Origin: Micrasema longulum
Lineage: Eukaryota > Arthropoda > Insecta > Trichoptera > Brachycentridae
Length of the DNA stretch: 64,000 nt
Direction: 5' to 3'
Assembly (NCBI GenBank): GCA_022494885.1
Contig: JAGVSM010004262.1
Location: forward strand, 62,001 to 126,000
Part shown: positions 10,866 to 23,794 of the stretch, in pieces
Position numbering within the stretch: the stretch's first letter is position 1
How the letters are laid out: each line of letters starts with the position of its first letter
Position numbers and translations under genes: made by a program
The notes under the pieces: model-generated
Told to the model about the DNA's origin: nothing
Seen by the model: only the letters and a program-made list of their open reading frames with translations
Databases searched by the model: none

Positions 10866-11690
10866 AAGATCTCGTTCTTTTTTAAAAAAAAATATGAACT
10901 AACAGACATTACTTAATTGATCATATTCGTCATTTTTATGTATCCTTTCTTTTATTGATCATGTTTAGTCGTTATTTCTTTTCTTTTGATTTTTATCAAG
11001 AATTTTGTTTTAATATTGGTAAACATAATTATTACGTAAATTCTCCAATCGTCAGACTGCTACAATCCGCTTAAAAATGAGAATCAAGTTCTGGTAGACC
11101 GAGAAGCGAAATAACAAACTGGGAAATCCTGCCACATAATAATAATATATTATATGTCCATAAATAAATCATGTTTCATTGTTTTTTCTGACTCTGTGGG
11201 TGGTTTTATCTGTTCCCTTTGAAATATAAATATCTTTGCTTAGATCAAAGGGGTTTTATTTTATATCAAAGGACGTTGACACTTCGTGGCTTTAAAAAAA
11301 CAACGTTTTTATATCGAGCGTATAGTCACTTGACGGTGCTTTTTAACTACTCATGTTCAATAAAAAATATAATCACGTCAACATTTCAACTAGTATAAAG
11401 TAAGTCTATAATATATATATATGAAGTAAAGTACCTGCTTTCGATGTATCAAACACCTTTTTAATTAAAAAAAATTATCATAGTAACTAATTAGGTTGTT
11501 CTGTATGGGTAATTAATAGGATAAATTTTGTATAGGTTATTGATACACATCGTATATGGGGCAAATTGACATATTAAAATAAATATATATGGATTTACAT
11601 TTTTGTAAATATAACTATTGTACTCCCGGGAGTTAAAAAACCTCGTTTAGGACAGAGTTTAAAAAAAAACATTTTGTGACAAAACATACA
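10866..11690. other. AT-rich intergenic DNA, nothing recognised
   Basis: A short TA run occurs at about 11410-11422. No frame or repeat homologue was recognised. Confidence 0.5.
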
Positions 11691-12010
11691 TAGTAAAACT
11701 CAAATTATCCGGTTTAAAAAGTGTCAGACGTTATTCGGATATGCAGAAATCCGGATAACTAAATTTTTCATTAAATTGAGGATATTATTTGAAAGAAAAC
11801 GCGAAAATTAACTCTCAAATCTCTTTTTTGATCATTTTGCAATAATACAGCGACTTAGAACCACATAAAAAAAATATTTAAACATGGCGCGCCGGCCGCT
11901 AGCGCCCTTTTAAATTTGCTATTATAACATCTTTATTTTTTATTCCCTGATAACGATCCGGATATTTAGCATTCCGGATGTCTAGAGTTCGAATAAACAA
12001 GGTTCTACTG
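11691..12010. mobile_element. pogo/Tigger-like MITE
   Basis: The ends are inverted. The left reads TAGTAAAACTCAAATTATCC. The right, reverse-complemented, starts CAGTAGAACCTTGTTTATTC. Both then carry ATCCGGAT words. A TA follows the right end, consistent with a TA target site. CAGTAGAACC...TTATCCG is the typical terminus of pogo-like DNA transposons. At about 320 bases with no transposase frame it is non-autonomous. The centre holds a GC-rich GGCGCGCCGGCCGCTAGC word at 11885-11902. A matching right end lies at 17320-17397. Confidence 0.65.
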
Positions 12011-12129
12011 TAAATCTTTAAACACAATCTAATACAGGTAATAACAAAACATACTGCAAACATCAAAACACTGTATTTAAACAGGTATTTATAGAAATTA
12101 TATTAACTATCACAGTCAAAAATATTTTT

Positions 12130-12340
12130 TAAGTCCTATTTGACTTTACGTTTTTAAGTTCGTCGGGCATTTAACAAATTGGGTGCCCTCAATATTTTCT
12201 AGAGACTTTTTGCCAAACTTTGTTGAACAAAATTTCGACATGTATTTTTTTTTGTGATGTATTGTAGTGTGGGTATCACCGTTAGATATATATTTACAAT
12301 TTGTGTGAGGTGAATATTCTATAATTGTCCAAATTGTCTG
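12130..12340 (-). pseudogene. LINE fragment related to 23795-24541
   Basis: This aligns with 23945-24150: both have AGTTCGTCGGGCA or AGCTCATCGGGCA, then AATATTTTCTAGA, TGCCAAACTT(T/C)GTTGA, and TTTGTGTGAG in the same order. On the minus strand the motif codes for the LINE tail (FGRKFLENIG, then a LPDEL-like segment in the better copy). This copy is short and decayed. Confidence 0.6.
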
Positions 12341-12836
12341 TATCCCTTACGTTACATAAAGAAAAACAATAAACAAATATAAACCATCTATTAATTCAAA
12401 ATAAGTATTTGATTGCCCGATTAATCATAATAAAAGACAGAGATCAACTTCTGGCAATAATTGAAGAGTGATTTTTCAAAGGGTCCTAAGTCAAAATGTA
12501 TTAGTTTCAACGTAATAATGCTATTGTAATCACAATTAAAAGATGCATAACCAGCGAGAATTTTTTTTTACGGTCATTAAATCCGATACTATGACGCTTT
12601 TAAATTTCAGGCATTTTCTCAAAATGCCCTAAAAAATCCCTGTTTTAATAACAATGTTGACTGTGAAAAATTACCATTGTATATTTAAGTGATCTGATTG
12701 CATGACTCAAGTTTAAAAACATTTTGACATATAACAGAAAAAATCACTTGATCTGATAAAAACGGACAAAACACAAACGACTTGTTTTTCTCTAAATGAT
12801 AGTTTTCAAGTAAGATCACTCAAAGAAAAATCGCTC
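12341..12836. other. AT-rich intergenic DNA, nothing recognised
   Basis: No coding or repeat signal was recognised. Confidence 0.45.
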
Positions 12837-12948
12837 TGGCGGACTTATTGCTATAAGCAATATCTTTCAGCCAGTCAAAAAAACAGACTGGTCAATAAAA
12901 GAGTTGGTTTAAAATTTGAACTAAAAAATATATCGAAAGATACATATG
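12837..12948 (+). repeat. dispersed remnant T, copy 1 (possible LINE tail)
   Basis: This aligns with 34577-34687 (TGGCGGACTTA, TAATATCTT or CAATATCTT, CCAGTC, CTGGTCAA, AAAATTTG, AAATATATC). In one frame both copies also agree as protein: QKNRLVNKRVGLKFELKNIS here against LKNWLVKKRFSLKFVRKNIS there. The LKxWL...F pattern resembles the extreme C-terminus of LINE ORF2 proteins, but the family is not certain. Confidence 0.5.
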
Positions 12949-14165
12949 AGTAAAACTAAAAAAAAAATCTAATGGGGAGATAAAGCTTGCCCATATGAAG
13001 TTTATGAAAGAATTATTAATATTTAAAGCATTAACTTTATGGTCAAACTTTTCGTTGATAAAGGTGCAATATTTTATAACTTTTAAAGCATAATAAATGT
13101 GGGAACAGGTAATGAGTTAAGAAGGAGACAAGAAGACGAACCTGGAAAGAAAAGGAATAAATTGGTTGAAATATCCTTTTTGTCTGGGAAAAGTACTAAA
13201 AAAACATTTATCCCTAATTATTCAAAACGCAAAAAATTGGAGAATGCCGTCTTTGTTTTAACACGCCTCAAATGTCTTTGTGATTTGTGTTTTTTACAAG
13301 TACGTTTTTAAATGCGAACTAGTTTGGTTATTTTTTATATATATTCATATTTTTTTTTTCGTTTGGAAGTTCAACAAGGATACCTAAAATACATTGAATT
13401 TATAAGTAAGCTTTAGTATAATTCTTCATATATGTCCTCAATTATAGAACTTCACTGTAGCTTAGTTTAATTAATTTTAGTAATAATAAGCATTGAGTGA
13501 ACATATTGTTGTTTAAGAATAGGAAATAAAAAATGAGAAGATATAAGAACTAATAAAATAAAATTAATTAATTTACACACACAAAAATAAAGATTAGAAA
13601 TTTTATTTCAGAAACACTGCAATATTTTCTTCGTGACATTTACTCTATCATGAAAAATGTCAATATTACCTTTTTTAAAAATATTTTCTCATAGTCTTGA
13701 CATTCTTGCAAGAGGGTTAAAATGTGCCATATTGTTTGTCAAAATTAGTAGGGAAAAGGTATCTGGTGATCTCAGATGCCCACGGGAAACGTACAATGAG
13801 ACATTTTCAACACAAAACAGTGTACCAACATTTTTATGAATTGTATTATATATATATTATGTTAAGTACATCATATCTGCAATTTGTCTCCTAGTTTCTT
13901 ACTTTTCTATTTTAAAATACCCCAAGCGCTCTTCGCACCATTGAAGTATTCTGCCCATATTACTCTTAAATGATGAAGAACGAATTATTTTTTTCTTTAC
14001 AGTTTCTATTATTTCTTTGTTTTTATTAAGTGTTTATATTTTTGTAATGTTTTTTTCCCAGTAGAATAAAAGTATTAGAAAATCTTTATGGAGTGCGAGT
14101 ATGCATTGTAAATAAAAATACCGCGGCGTGGCCTTGGCAATCTCTGGTCCCGAGTGAGTTCATTC
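12949..14165. other. AT-rich intergenic DNA, nothing recognised
   Basis: Open frames at 13099-13311 and 13657-13839 have no recognisable domain, no splice context and AT-driven composition. Confidence 0.45.
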
Positions 14166-14400
14166 CTAGTAGGTACCTCGTAGTATTTCCGAAAGTAGGT
14201 ACCCACGGGCGCGGGCGTAGTAAAAAGTTGTGACTGCCGGTAGTAGTGGCGGTAGGTACTTGGTACTAGGCACAGTAGGCACCGGGTAAGTTGGATAGGT
14301 ACTCAAACAACGTGGCCTACGCGTGGCGGGAATCGTAGTTTGCGCGGGAAACCGAGGTTCGATAAACTTTGCCTTCCCCACATTTTAGTAGGTATTAGGC
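14166..14400. repeat. GTAGGTAC-rich low-complexity stretch
   Basis: The words GTAGGTACC, TAGGTACC, GTAGGTACTTGG and TAGGTACTC recur irregularly about every 15-40 bases from 14169 to 14395, in GC-richer DNA than the surroundings. GTAGGTA words are common in lepidopteran genomes. The minus frame at 14166-14381 translates this repeat and is not taken as a gene. Confidence 0.45.
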
Positions 14401-14554
14401 ATGAGAAGATTCCATTTCATTATTTATTTCACCATTAATCTTCTCAGCATTGTTCTCAATGTTGTGGCGCTCTCAGAACTGCGCATGATTTGAACTTTCA
14501 CACACATACCTACATTAAATTTATTTTAATAACTTACTCGAGTACCATATTCCC

Positions 14555-15140
14555 ATTAGTGGAAAAAAAAACTATATTTATTTTACATAAACGGCATAAA
14601 TTGCCTTTAACATATATTGAACATAAATATGAAAAAAAAATACACATAAAAACATAACAAAAAATTATAAAATTACATAACTATAACAAAAGTAACAAGT
14701 AGGTAAATACACCTAAGCAACCAAAAATATTAACGAAACAAATACATAAATATGAAAAAACAAAAAAAAGAAAAACATTTTTTAAATATAAAGAAAAGTT
14801 TAAGAATAATATTGCGAGAGAAAAAAAGAAATCAGACTCGTTTTATAACTATCAAGTCCAGAACCAAATATATCAGCCTTGTCCTCATACTGATTGCCAT
14901 ATCTATGGAGCCTAGGGATAGGCGAGTGCATGTGATAGTTGGTCCTAGAACTTGCAGAACAAAAAGGAGATCTGTGGTGGGTATGTCGACCAGGTACACG
15001 GAAACACACCAACCCCAGCAAATCTGGACAGTCAATTCATGAATTGATCACCTTAAAAAGTAATATTAGGTCAGTTAGGATTCTTCTATCACAAAGCCTT
15101 AAAAGATCTGAATTTTATACGAGTATACACAGTTTAGGTA
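14555..15140 (-). pseudogene. LINE (Jockey/CR1/R1-type) 3' end, minus strand
   Basis: From about 15110 down, the minus strand encodes CDRRILTDLILLFKVINS, one in-frame TGA, then IDCPDLLGLVCFRVPGR, HHRSPFCSASSRTNYHMHSP, RLHRYGNQYEDKADIFG and a stop near 14800. This is the typical end of a non-LTR retrotransposon reverse transcriptase protein. A single stop in about 100 codons makes it among the best preserved pieces in the window. An A-rich 3' UTR follows to about 14555 and includes a small GGCATAAATTGCC hairpin. The plus frames at 14752-15042 and 14939-15169 are its shadows. Confidence 0.8.
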
Positions 15141-16794
15141 TATCATTCGTGTTTGCAATATGGTCATGACCTCGTGAGGAAGAATGAAAACATCCGACAT
15201 TAACCCTCCATAAATTTTTCCAAACTCACAGTGAAAGGAGCAATGAAAGCGGCAGAGTTAAACTTTTGATATTGAATGTTTTTCAGAATAACTCGTTTGT
15301 TAACAAAAAACATTGCTCTTTCGTGTGAGCGAATCCGATAGGAATACCCACGGTCTTTACAACAAGGGAGTGTTTTCATTAAATTATAATTTTAAGCACG
15401 GTAATTTTGTAAAGCCGATTTTAGCACATATTTATGTAAGAGCATAGGCGGTGTCTGAAAATGTTGACGAATAGGTATTTGAATATTGTTTTTCTGACAC
15501 TCTCTCGCAAATGCCTCTCCGATACTTTACGAAAAAGACAACTCCACGTCGAACTGATTTTGCCTGACCAAAATCGACGTATCGCTCTCCCGTTTAACGC
15601 ACCCCGAAACTTAACCGATTTGGTTGTTTTTTTTAAAAGAAAGAGTATCGAAATGAAATTTTCTGTCTTGGTATATTTTCCATTTTTCAAAATGATTTAT
15701 CTTATTTGTATACCGTACCACCGAATACGGCAGAAAAAACTAAACAGTTTTTTTGGATTTTTGGATGGTCCCGCTCCCATAAGAAACTATTTATCAAAAT
15801 AGCGAAACGATAGAGACGCCATTGGTAAATATCTAAAGTGTGCAAAAATACGCTGCTCCAGTGCCATCATATTCCAGGGAGAAAATACGAGAATACGTTC
15901 GTGTGAAGAAAAGTCACACCGCTTTTCCTCTTAACGTATATTATTATTATTATTTATGACGTTCAAAGATAAATTTGCGGGTGCACGCCGACCGACGCGA
16001 CGCGCGACGATAGGTTGTTTACACGTAAACACTATTCTTGTAGGATATAAAAAATAAACCACTTACAAATTGCTTGAACTTGAGAAATTTTAAAAATAGA
16101 CATTGTTAATCTCTTTTTAATATTTTAACATATTTTTCCTATTGTATTCTTTAATTCACCCACCCACATCCCGAAAACAATAAATCTTCATTTACCTATT
16201 TACTTGCTTATTTTTTCCCGTAAGCAATAACCATAATTTCTATTTTAGGCGTTTTATTTGTGACTGTACTTCTTTGAGTTTTCCTTATTTACCATTTTGT
16301 GTTTTTCCAGTAACATAATAATATAAGTAGGTACTAGGTACATTGCATTACATATATTTAAATTATACAAAAAATAAACATGTAGTGATGTAATACGCTT
16401 TTTGAACTTCAAACGATTTTTTTGTTGTTTTACGCGTAATTTCTCATAACAACACTAAAAAACCTAAAAATATCCTAATATGTTTGTTTTCAATAAGATA
16501 CTAGTGACGTAGCACGACAATTTTCCGCCAATGTATGATCGACTGACGCAATGAACCAATAGTAAACATATTTATAAAACATTTTTCCTTGTTGCTTGAA
16601 ACATGTTGTACTGTTTTCCTCGTCAAATATAATTAGCATATGCATGTGCATCTACTTACACAAATTAGTTACACGCAACTAAATTTGTTTCTTAATGTAT
16701 TTTCTAATTATTGCATAGTGTTTTTTTAGGTTCACATTTAATAATTTTACTGGGCATTTCGGTTTTACATTTTTTTTTCCAAAAATATTTACAA
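15141..16794. other. intergenic DNA without recognised features
   Basis: Both strands are open across 15421-15802 (113 codons plus, 89 minus) in moderately GC-rich sequence, but neither frame shows a domain or splice signals. A short CpG-rich run (CGACCGACGCGACGCGCGACG) lies at 15988-16008. Nothing else was recognised. Confidence 0.4.
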
Positions 16795-17160
16795 AATAGT
16801 CTCAAATCAAAGTCCTGCTGAGTTGCATACATACAACTCGTCAGCAGGTTTTTATAAATTGCATAGATTATTTACACTTAACCTAGATTAACAATAATTT
16901 TACTTGAAAAACATTACATATTACATTATTAAACATTGAAAACTATCACTAATACAAAAAACTTTTTTCTATTAATTATAATTTGAGCAAACGTCTCAGT
17001 CCTGTATTTAACTCAGTATTTTTAATATTGTTTGGTAACATTTTAAATATTTTAGGTATAATTTTTTTGCCATATTTATTGCAATATCTGGGAACAGCTA
17101 GCCCTTCCATACTAGTAAACCTGGTGTTGTTATCAATTATGTATATGATAAAAGTAAATA
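16795..17160 (-). pseudogene. LINE 3' end with terminal hairpin, minus strand
   Basis: The minus strand encodes TRFTSMEGLAVPRYCNKYGK, then PKIFKMLPNNIKN, then ELNTGLRRLLKL before stopping at about 16982. The protein tail is homologous to the plus-strand frame at 31215-31370 (NNKYGKRTLEYNIPKMYNML). A 3' UTR hairpin, CCTGCTGAGTTG pairing with CAACTCGTCAGCAGG, sits at 16814-16848 and corresponds to the one at 31521-31549. It is truncated and lacks the catalytic core. Confidence 0.75.
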
Positions 17161-17319
17161 CTTAATGAGGAACATGTCAAAAGTTGGAATAATCGTCATG
17201 AGTGCACGATTTTATCGCTGTTGAAATAATACTCCGAATGGGTAACACATTAAAAAAATACCTTAACATGTCCTGAAAAGTTGATTGCACAATTAAACTA
17301 CAATTTAAAACTTCTCCTT

Positions 17320-17397
17320 GTTTTTTTATTTCTTGATAACGATCTGGATATTTGGCAATCCGAATGACTGGAGTCCGGATAAACGGAGTTCTACGTA
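17320..17397. mobile_element. pogo-like MITE right end
   Basis: The stretch GATAACGATCTGGATATTTG, then TCCGGATAAACGGAGTTCTAC, matches the right terminus of 11691-12010 (GATAACGATCCGGATATTTA ... GGTTCTACTG). No left end was recognised, so it is a solo or truncated end. Confidence 0.5.
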
Positions 17398-20300
17398 ACA
17401 TAAAAATTATTTTTTTTGAAGTGTGTTTATAATTGACTATGAAGTTGCTGTTAGAATTAAAATTAACAGAAAAAATATGTTTGGCGAATAAACTGTTATT
17501 GTTTTAGACATGTTAAATACATTTTTTTTTTACTTCGGTAGTTTGTCTAAATTTAGTTGCTAATCTACGTGTATTTTTCTTTTTAATATATTTACTAATA
17601 ACATATATATATATATAACCGTGAATATATTTTATGATTTAATGAAATAAACTTTTTGCACTGAAGGGAATATTAATGTCTGCATCTTCCTTATTAGTTT
17701 ATTGAACTATTTGATGCAATAAAATATGTTTCATTGTCTTATTTTGAGATTCCGCAAATAATAGCCATTTGTGCACTGAGACAGTACTTATATTTTTTGT
17801 CTATTCTTTGGTTCCAGTAGGATGTTTATGTAAATAATATTTGTTCCACATTACCTTTGTTTGAAGGTAAAAAAATTTAAAATATTTTTTGTTTAAGTTA
17901 GTTTTTAAAGTATTCAGCAGTATAGTAACTTAACCTTTCCCTTTATGTCCCAAAATCATTCGCGCGTTACGGTGCCGTGTAGTCATTACACATGCAAAAA
18001 TGAGAGATTTTAAATCGGAAAAAAAAGTTATATTTATAGGCAATAACTTCAATTATTTATAGTTAAAGTCAAAAGTGATAATATTTTAAATCTTATTGCA
18101 AAAAACATTTAAAAATCATTAGCTCATGCTCGCAGCGCGGACGAACGAACCGCTCCTGGTGAAAGTCGGGTAGCTACTAATAGGCGTCTGGGAGAAGTAC
18201 TAGAAACTTTGCTGTTTACGCTAGTCACGCGTGATATTGTCTCTCTCGCTCCCGAATATACCTGTATTATCGAGAGTGAGGCGTTAAGACGGTGTGAGAT
18301 AATTACATATTAGAATTAGCCTTTTACTACGTACGCAATATGCGACACATTGGTAAACTTTCTATTGTATTGGTGAGTTATCTCCGACTTCAGATAAAAT
18401 GCTTCTTTTGTTTACAATAAGCATTAATTATCTAATAAACAAATATTTTAACCAATACGTAAATGTATAATCGACGAATACCGAAAATCTTAACCCATAA
18501 TTTATTATATTCATGGAGACATTAAAGTTATTAGATGCAATTTGTACTAGTTACACATCACCGGGAATGGAGAGGTAAAGTTGCACAGTACGTAAACGTT
18601 TATTTTTACAATATAGACTAGACATATAGGATAGGTAATAAGATATTCAGTAAGTATGTACATTTTACGTAATATCTACAGATATAGATACCTAACTAAG
18701 TTTTCTACAACATACTAACTAACTAATCTATGTATTAGTAGTTGTGTACAATACCCTTACGTCACGCTGTGACGTCACAAGGCTTGTTTTCACCTTTTCA
18801 AGTCAGCAATAATGATTGTTGATTTCAGGCGTATTTTCCTACGTGTGTAGTACCTACTATTACTATGTATTTAGTTCATTATCCACACAGGAAGGAAAAT
18901 TTACATATAATATGCAAAGTTCATTTAGAATGCCCCGTTTTTGTAAACGGTATATGGTTATGATAGTAAAATTGTTCACGTAAACACTGAAATGGTAACA
19001 TTCGAAGAAAACAATAGTAGCTACGGTAATACATACTCGTAGTACGTTGGCTCACTTATTTTGTTGACAAAACAAACTGATTGTTCCTTGGATAGCTTGG
19101 CTTGGCACATATTATTGATAATTATAGTGTTGAGCGTCAGCGGCGCTCTCCAAATGTCATCGACCATCAATAGACCTTGTCGCTGACCGCCCGCGTCCGG
19201 TTGATCCTAAATATAAGGTCGTCAAAATACAAAAAGTATAGGGAAGGAAGGTCGTCCAATTGGTTGTTCTTATCAAATGTATAATAATTCAAGAATGTAC
19301 CCTGAACTGATTTTTCTTCATTTTTATTAATTTGTTTAAATATTTATTAAATGTTTACCGCGTTGGTGTTTTCGAAAATTTGTGAATAGGGCGCATCAAA
19401 ACAACTGAATATTTAATCAGCTCGACACCTGGCGGAATCGATAATTTTGTTCTAAACAGTTAGCAGGCGAGAGGATCTACCTTCGCAGCAAGGACGTAAC
19501 ACAATTATACCGGGAAGGCATCGCGAAAACAACATCGAGTCGGAGAATAAGTAATTGAGGCTAAAAATATTTACCTGTTCAAAATGACAAGTCATTTCTC
19601 GTGTTATTTCATACTCTGATGCAAGTTGTTTACCAACCGCCGGTCTGTGTCTCGTGACTCACATTATTAAACCTCATTCACCCGACGCCGACGGTCACGG
19701 AAAAACAAAACATGTTTATTTATTTCTGCTCCTCGTAGAGGATAATTCAATAACACGCTTCTCAGAAGTGCAGCCAATCCCTGTACAGAGTGCAGCAACG
19801 GCGCGGGACTGCATTCAAAGTTCACTGTCCACATAAATATCTCCACTGTCTCCTAAATTTACGGAGCCCATATTTCTTCTCGGCGGGTTTGGCTAAAATA
19901 TTTTTATTTTTAAATTTGCGCCCATATAACAGACGGGACATTATCGCGTGGATACGCCCAACTGTAACCACGTTACCAGTCACTGATCGTGCACTGATTT
20001 GGGAGATAACACGCGACAGTATCAACTAACCAGTTGCTTTGACACTATTTTCAGATAGTGAGACAGCTTGAGAAATAGATAAAGTGATGTTTTTACTCCG
20101 CTATCTTACACTTCTCAACGCGTTCCCATCTTTTTTCTTCATTCTTAGAATTCCAAATTACATTCCATTCGTACTCTTTTTACTCCTTTATGGGGAATTT
20201 AATTTTACCGTCCGTCTTCATAGTATTGCTAAGATTGGACATAATATTTTTTGTCGTTGAAATTGACGAAGCGAAATGTATTTTCGTACCGACTTCGTTG

Positions 20301-21055
20301 AGTTTTAGTATTTGTGCGCAAGTCGCATATTAAATACGATCAAGCATCCGATTATTGTCTCCGGCAGAGGAAATGGTATTTTGAGGACATTAACTTGACC
20401 GACCGTCTGACTCCGCTTCCTGTCAGGGTGTCGTCCCAAACAATCTAGCATTTTCGAATACGTTATGTTGCCATCTGCATTTTAAAAATCTTTTTGCCCG
20501 AAATGTATCAGTAACTTTATTTGAATCAAAATCACTATTAGTACGTTATCAGTATGTCGTCATATTTTTTTTCTCATTTATTCTTGCTGAGCTTCTGTTA
20601 GCAGCATACGAGCGTGGGTATATAGCCAAATGCTAATTGAACCTAATCCGCTAAGTCCAGTCGGCGTCCCGCAACCATCCATTTATAATATTTCCCATTC
20701 GTGGATCAAGCACCGTATCGCCGCCAAATCGGTTTATGCAAGTTCAACAGTCTAATAATTATCGTCCGAAATGCACAGCTGCATGGCGCTAAAGGCTAGA
20801 GGACTGTTCACACGGACGCGATTCACGACCGTATCATTCCCAACATCGGATGTTGAATTTATCTGATCAAACGAGCAACTAGTCTCATGTTTCGGTCTCG
20901 GACCTTGAAACAGCAAGTTTGATGACTTTATTAATTGATTCGATAGTAAAGTACCGTGGTATACTTCATTGTTTCTCTTTTGATCATTGCCCCCTTCCCA
21001 ATTACAATCGACCCTTAAACGAATTTCTACATTATTACCTTCTAACTACGATTAG
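17398..21055. other. long stretch with no gene; mixed AT-rich and unique moderate-GC DNA
   Basis: 17400-18100 is AT-rich. From 18120 to 20900 the GC content rises, repeats drop out, and the sequence looks unique, with a CpG-rich run at 18125-18260 and another at 19135-19205. Open frames (19654-19836, 19790-20029, 19822-20025 minus) lack domains and usable splice signals. It could contain conserved non-coding or regulatory DNA. No exon was supported. Confidence 0.4.
18757..18780. promoter_or_regulatory. tandem CRE-like sites
   Basis: A canonical palindromic TGACGTCA lies at 18770-18777, preceded by a TTACGTCA variant at 18758-18765. The pair sits in the unique-looking block. These are binding-site words for CREB/ATF-type bZIP factors. 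Function is inference. Confidence 0.3.
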
Positions 21056-21905
21056 TATTTTTATTTATTTATTTATACATCAACGGATCAAAGAACCTTT
21101 TACAAAAAATAATAATTTACAGAAATAATCACAGCAGTGCACAATAAACATGTATTACATAGTATAAAATAATACAATAATTAAAACTAAAAAATTTAGT
21201 AAAGAAACAAAAAACAAAAACTAAAAAAGAAACAACATCTCTAAATAAAATATAACAATAACCATGAGAAAATCTTATGTTCTAAATATAAATATAACAC
21301 AGTAAAGTTGAGAAAAATAATACAACATTAGTATTTAAAAAATCTAAGTTTTTTGAAAAATAAAAAAAAATAAAAAAACTTAAATTAACTAAATAATACC
21401 TTTATTTAGTGAAATTATCATCATCAGTTGGTTGGAAGAAGTTGCCATTTGGCAATAAATCCACCGATGTACAATTTAAATTATGTCTAACATGTTAGAT
21501 AAAGAAAAAAAAAGAAAAAATCACATTTTCCAGGAAACAAAGTTAAATTAATATTACATTTTAAAATAAATCCATTATTTTTCTAATAAATTACAAGTGA
21601 GAATTCGTTTAATTTCATGAACAGAATTTGTATTTAAAATATCGAATATTTGTTCTAATTCATTTCCATTCCTGTGTATCCTAGGTGAATGCATTTCGAA
21701 GTTCCGTGAATTGTTGAAAAAAAAAATTCCTTACTTCTAGTGCAGCTACCAGATATTCGAATTTTAATTAGTTCAAGCAGAGCAGGGCTGTCAATTATCG
21801 ATTTCATTATTTTAAATAAGAATAATAAATCAGCTATAACTCTACGATCAGATAATTCAAGTAATCTCATTTCATTTCTAAGGCATTTTTAATTTTTAAT
21901 TTTTG
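21056..21905 (-). pseudogene. LINE 3' end, minus strand
   Basis: The minus strand encodes MRLLELSDRRVIADLLFLFK, then SIIDSPALLELIKIRISGSC. It reaches a stop near 21655, where a one-base shift restores LEQIFDILNTNSVHEIKRIL to about 21580. This resembles the region just before the C-terminus of Jockey/CR1-like RT proteins (compare 14555-15140: CDRRILTDLILLFKVINS, IDCPDLLGL). The rest to 21056 is A-rich 3' UTR, ending in a TTTATTTATTTAT simple tail on the plus strand. Confidence 0.75.
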
Positions 21906-22899
21906 TCTAAGATTATCTTAAAATATCACTAAACTTAATAAAAGCGAGCCAATAATATAGATACCATATTAACATCTTACTTAAACAATATAATGATTTA
22001 ATGTGTCTTCAAAGTGTAAGCATCTACTGTTGTAGTCTGGCTCAAAGATGAAAATCGAATTATTAAATTAAAATATATTATCCTAATAAACATAATTGCT
22101 TCATAAATCAGTCGCAAGTCTTAAGGTATCTGAGAGAGATTCTCGTTTTTGGGAGAAATACATTTTTTACAATAAATCATCAATTTTATCCCAAATGGTC
22201 GAATTTTTCTTGTTTCTGAATATTTTCTTTATTCTTAATGCAAAATTAAAAGCATAAGTTAGTGCAATACCATTATTATTCTCCCTTGAGCTGATCTTCC
22301 CGGCCGGTTTGTTTAACCGAGCGTTTTGTTTTATTAACGCATTAAGTAGCAGTCGGGGAGAATAGATTTATTTATGTGACACGGCTCTTTTGCAAATTAC
22401 GTTTTCGCAAATGTGTATTCCACTTAATCAATTTCACCCCCCTCCATCTTTAATTTTATTAATGCAAATTTTATTCTTGACAAAATACATAATACGTGCG
22501 TCTATTATTTAGGTTAACTAACGACGCTGTTATCTTATTTCTGAATGGATTTTTTGGGGAACTAATTCACAGTAATTTAGTGATAATACATCACATACTT
22601 ATAATATTTAAATGTTTTGTGTGATAATTTTATTTACTCTATTTTATTCGCCTCGTTTTGTAATGGGCTTGCACTTTTATTTCAATGTAATGAGGTCCTA
22701 TATTCGTTTTTAGATGAAATATTTTTTTAATGTTTACAATACAACTTGACCATAGTGAGCAATGTGCACCTTTAATTGCGGTTCAAGGTATGAATATGAC
22801 AGAAAAGGAATTTATAATGTTATTTTTGTAATATATTTTTAAATGCACACACATTCGTATGTACATTATATTTGTATTTTATCAAATTAGTTCATAACA
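21906..22899. other. AT-rich intergenic DNA, nothing recognised
   Basis: A GC-richer unique stretch near 22280-22360 is the only departure. No exon or repeat homologue was recognised. Confidence 0.45.
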
Positions 22900-23060
22900 T
22901 CTTTAGAACTTATATAAACTTTTATTAGCATTATATCAATATTTATCACGAACGTATTTTTTCAAATTCATTTGGAATATTTTGAGGCTTTCCATTCCTT
23001 TTATTTCTTCGGGTAAATTGAATGGTCCTATAGTCATTATTTTTATCTTCATTGGTATTT
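22900..23060 (-). pseudogene. short LINE C-terminal remnant, minus strand
   Basis: The minus strand from about 23035 reads MTIGPFNLPEEIKGMESLKI, then FQMNLKKYVRDKY and a stop. This is the FNxLPxEIKxxxSxxxFKxxLKxxL end typical of non-LTR reverse transcriptase proteins. It is too short to assign a clade. Confidence 0.6.
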
Positions 23061-23794
23061 TATTTTTATCTCTAGTTTATTTGTTTTACATTGATGCCAT
23101 ACTTTTTTACTAACTAATGTCTCAAATATTTTTTACTGTAGCTGGTAACACAAAATATCTCGATTTCAAACATAATACTTGGAAAAAGAACCATAAATAA
23201 TGTTTCTATTAATCTGTACGCATTTTAAGCCACGCACAAAATCCTTTGTAAGTATTGTTTATCTATGTTTTACTTTTGGGGTAAATTGAGAGTCAAATAA
23301 TCGATAAACCTTTTTGAATTTTTTTCTCCCTTATCGTTTTCCATATTTCTCCGCCTTTATCTTGTGAAGCATACGTGACTTGAGAACGATTGATAATTTG
23401 TTATCGTTTTTTTGTGGATGTCTTCTATATATTTTCGTAAACATCTTTTAAATGTACATCGATAACACGCATTTTTCTTTTCTTTTGCCCCATCTACTCA
23501 CTTTTGTATTGAAGTGTTTTGTATTGTATTTTTTTGAAATTTATGTTGTTTATACACTTATCTCTTTTTTATACCAACTATAATTCTAAGCACCGTTGTT
23601 TCTTTTATTTCTTTATATATATTTTTTAAATTTATGTTTTTTATATACTCATCCTCTTTTTTTTACGTTTTTTTATTATTATCAATAAAAAAATATAATA
23701 CATATTATGCTCCCAGAAGTTATTAATAAAAACTCATTTGGGATTGTACATATAAATAAAATATTTTTGTGACAATTCATAATATCATACATAG
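23061..23794. other. T-rich DNA, probably decayed LINE body or UTR
   Basis: It lies between two minus-strand LINE pieces and is strongly T-rich on the plus strand. No frame was recognised. Confidence 0.35.

Noticed and set aside
11885..11902. GGCGCGCCGGCCGCTAGC looks like a cloning-vector polylinker
   Set aside because: It lies in the middle of a natural pogo-like MITE with no vector sequence around it. A chance GC-rich word is more likely.
14752..15042. 96-codon plus frame
   Set aside because: It is antisense to the LINE coding region with recognisable RT-tail motifs.
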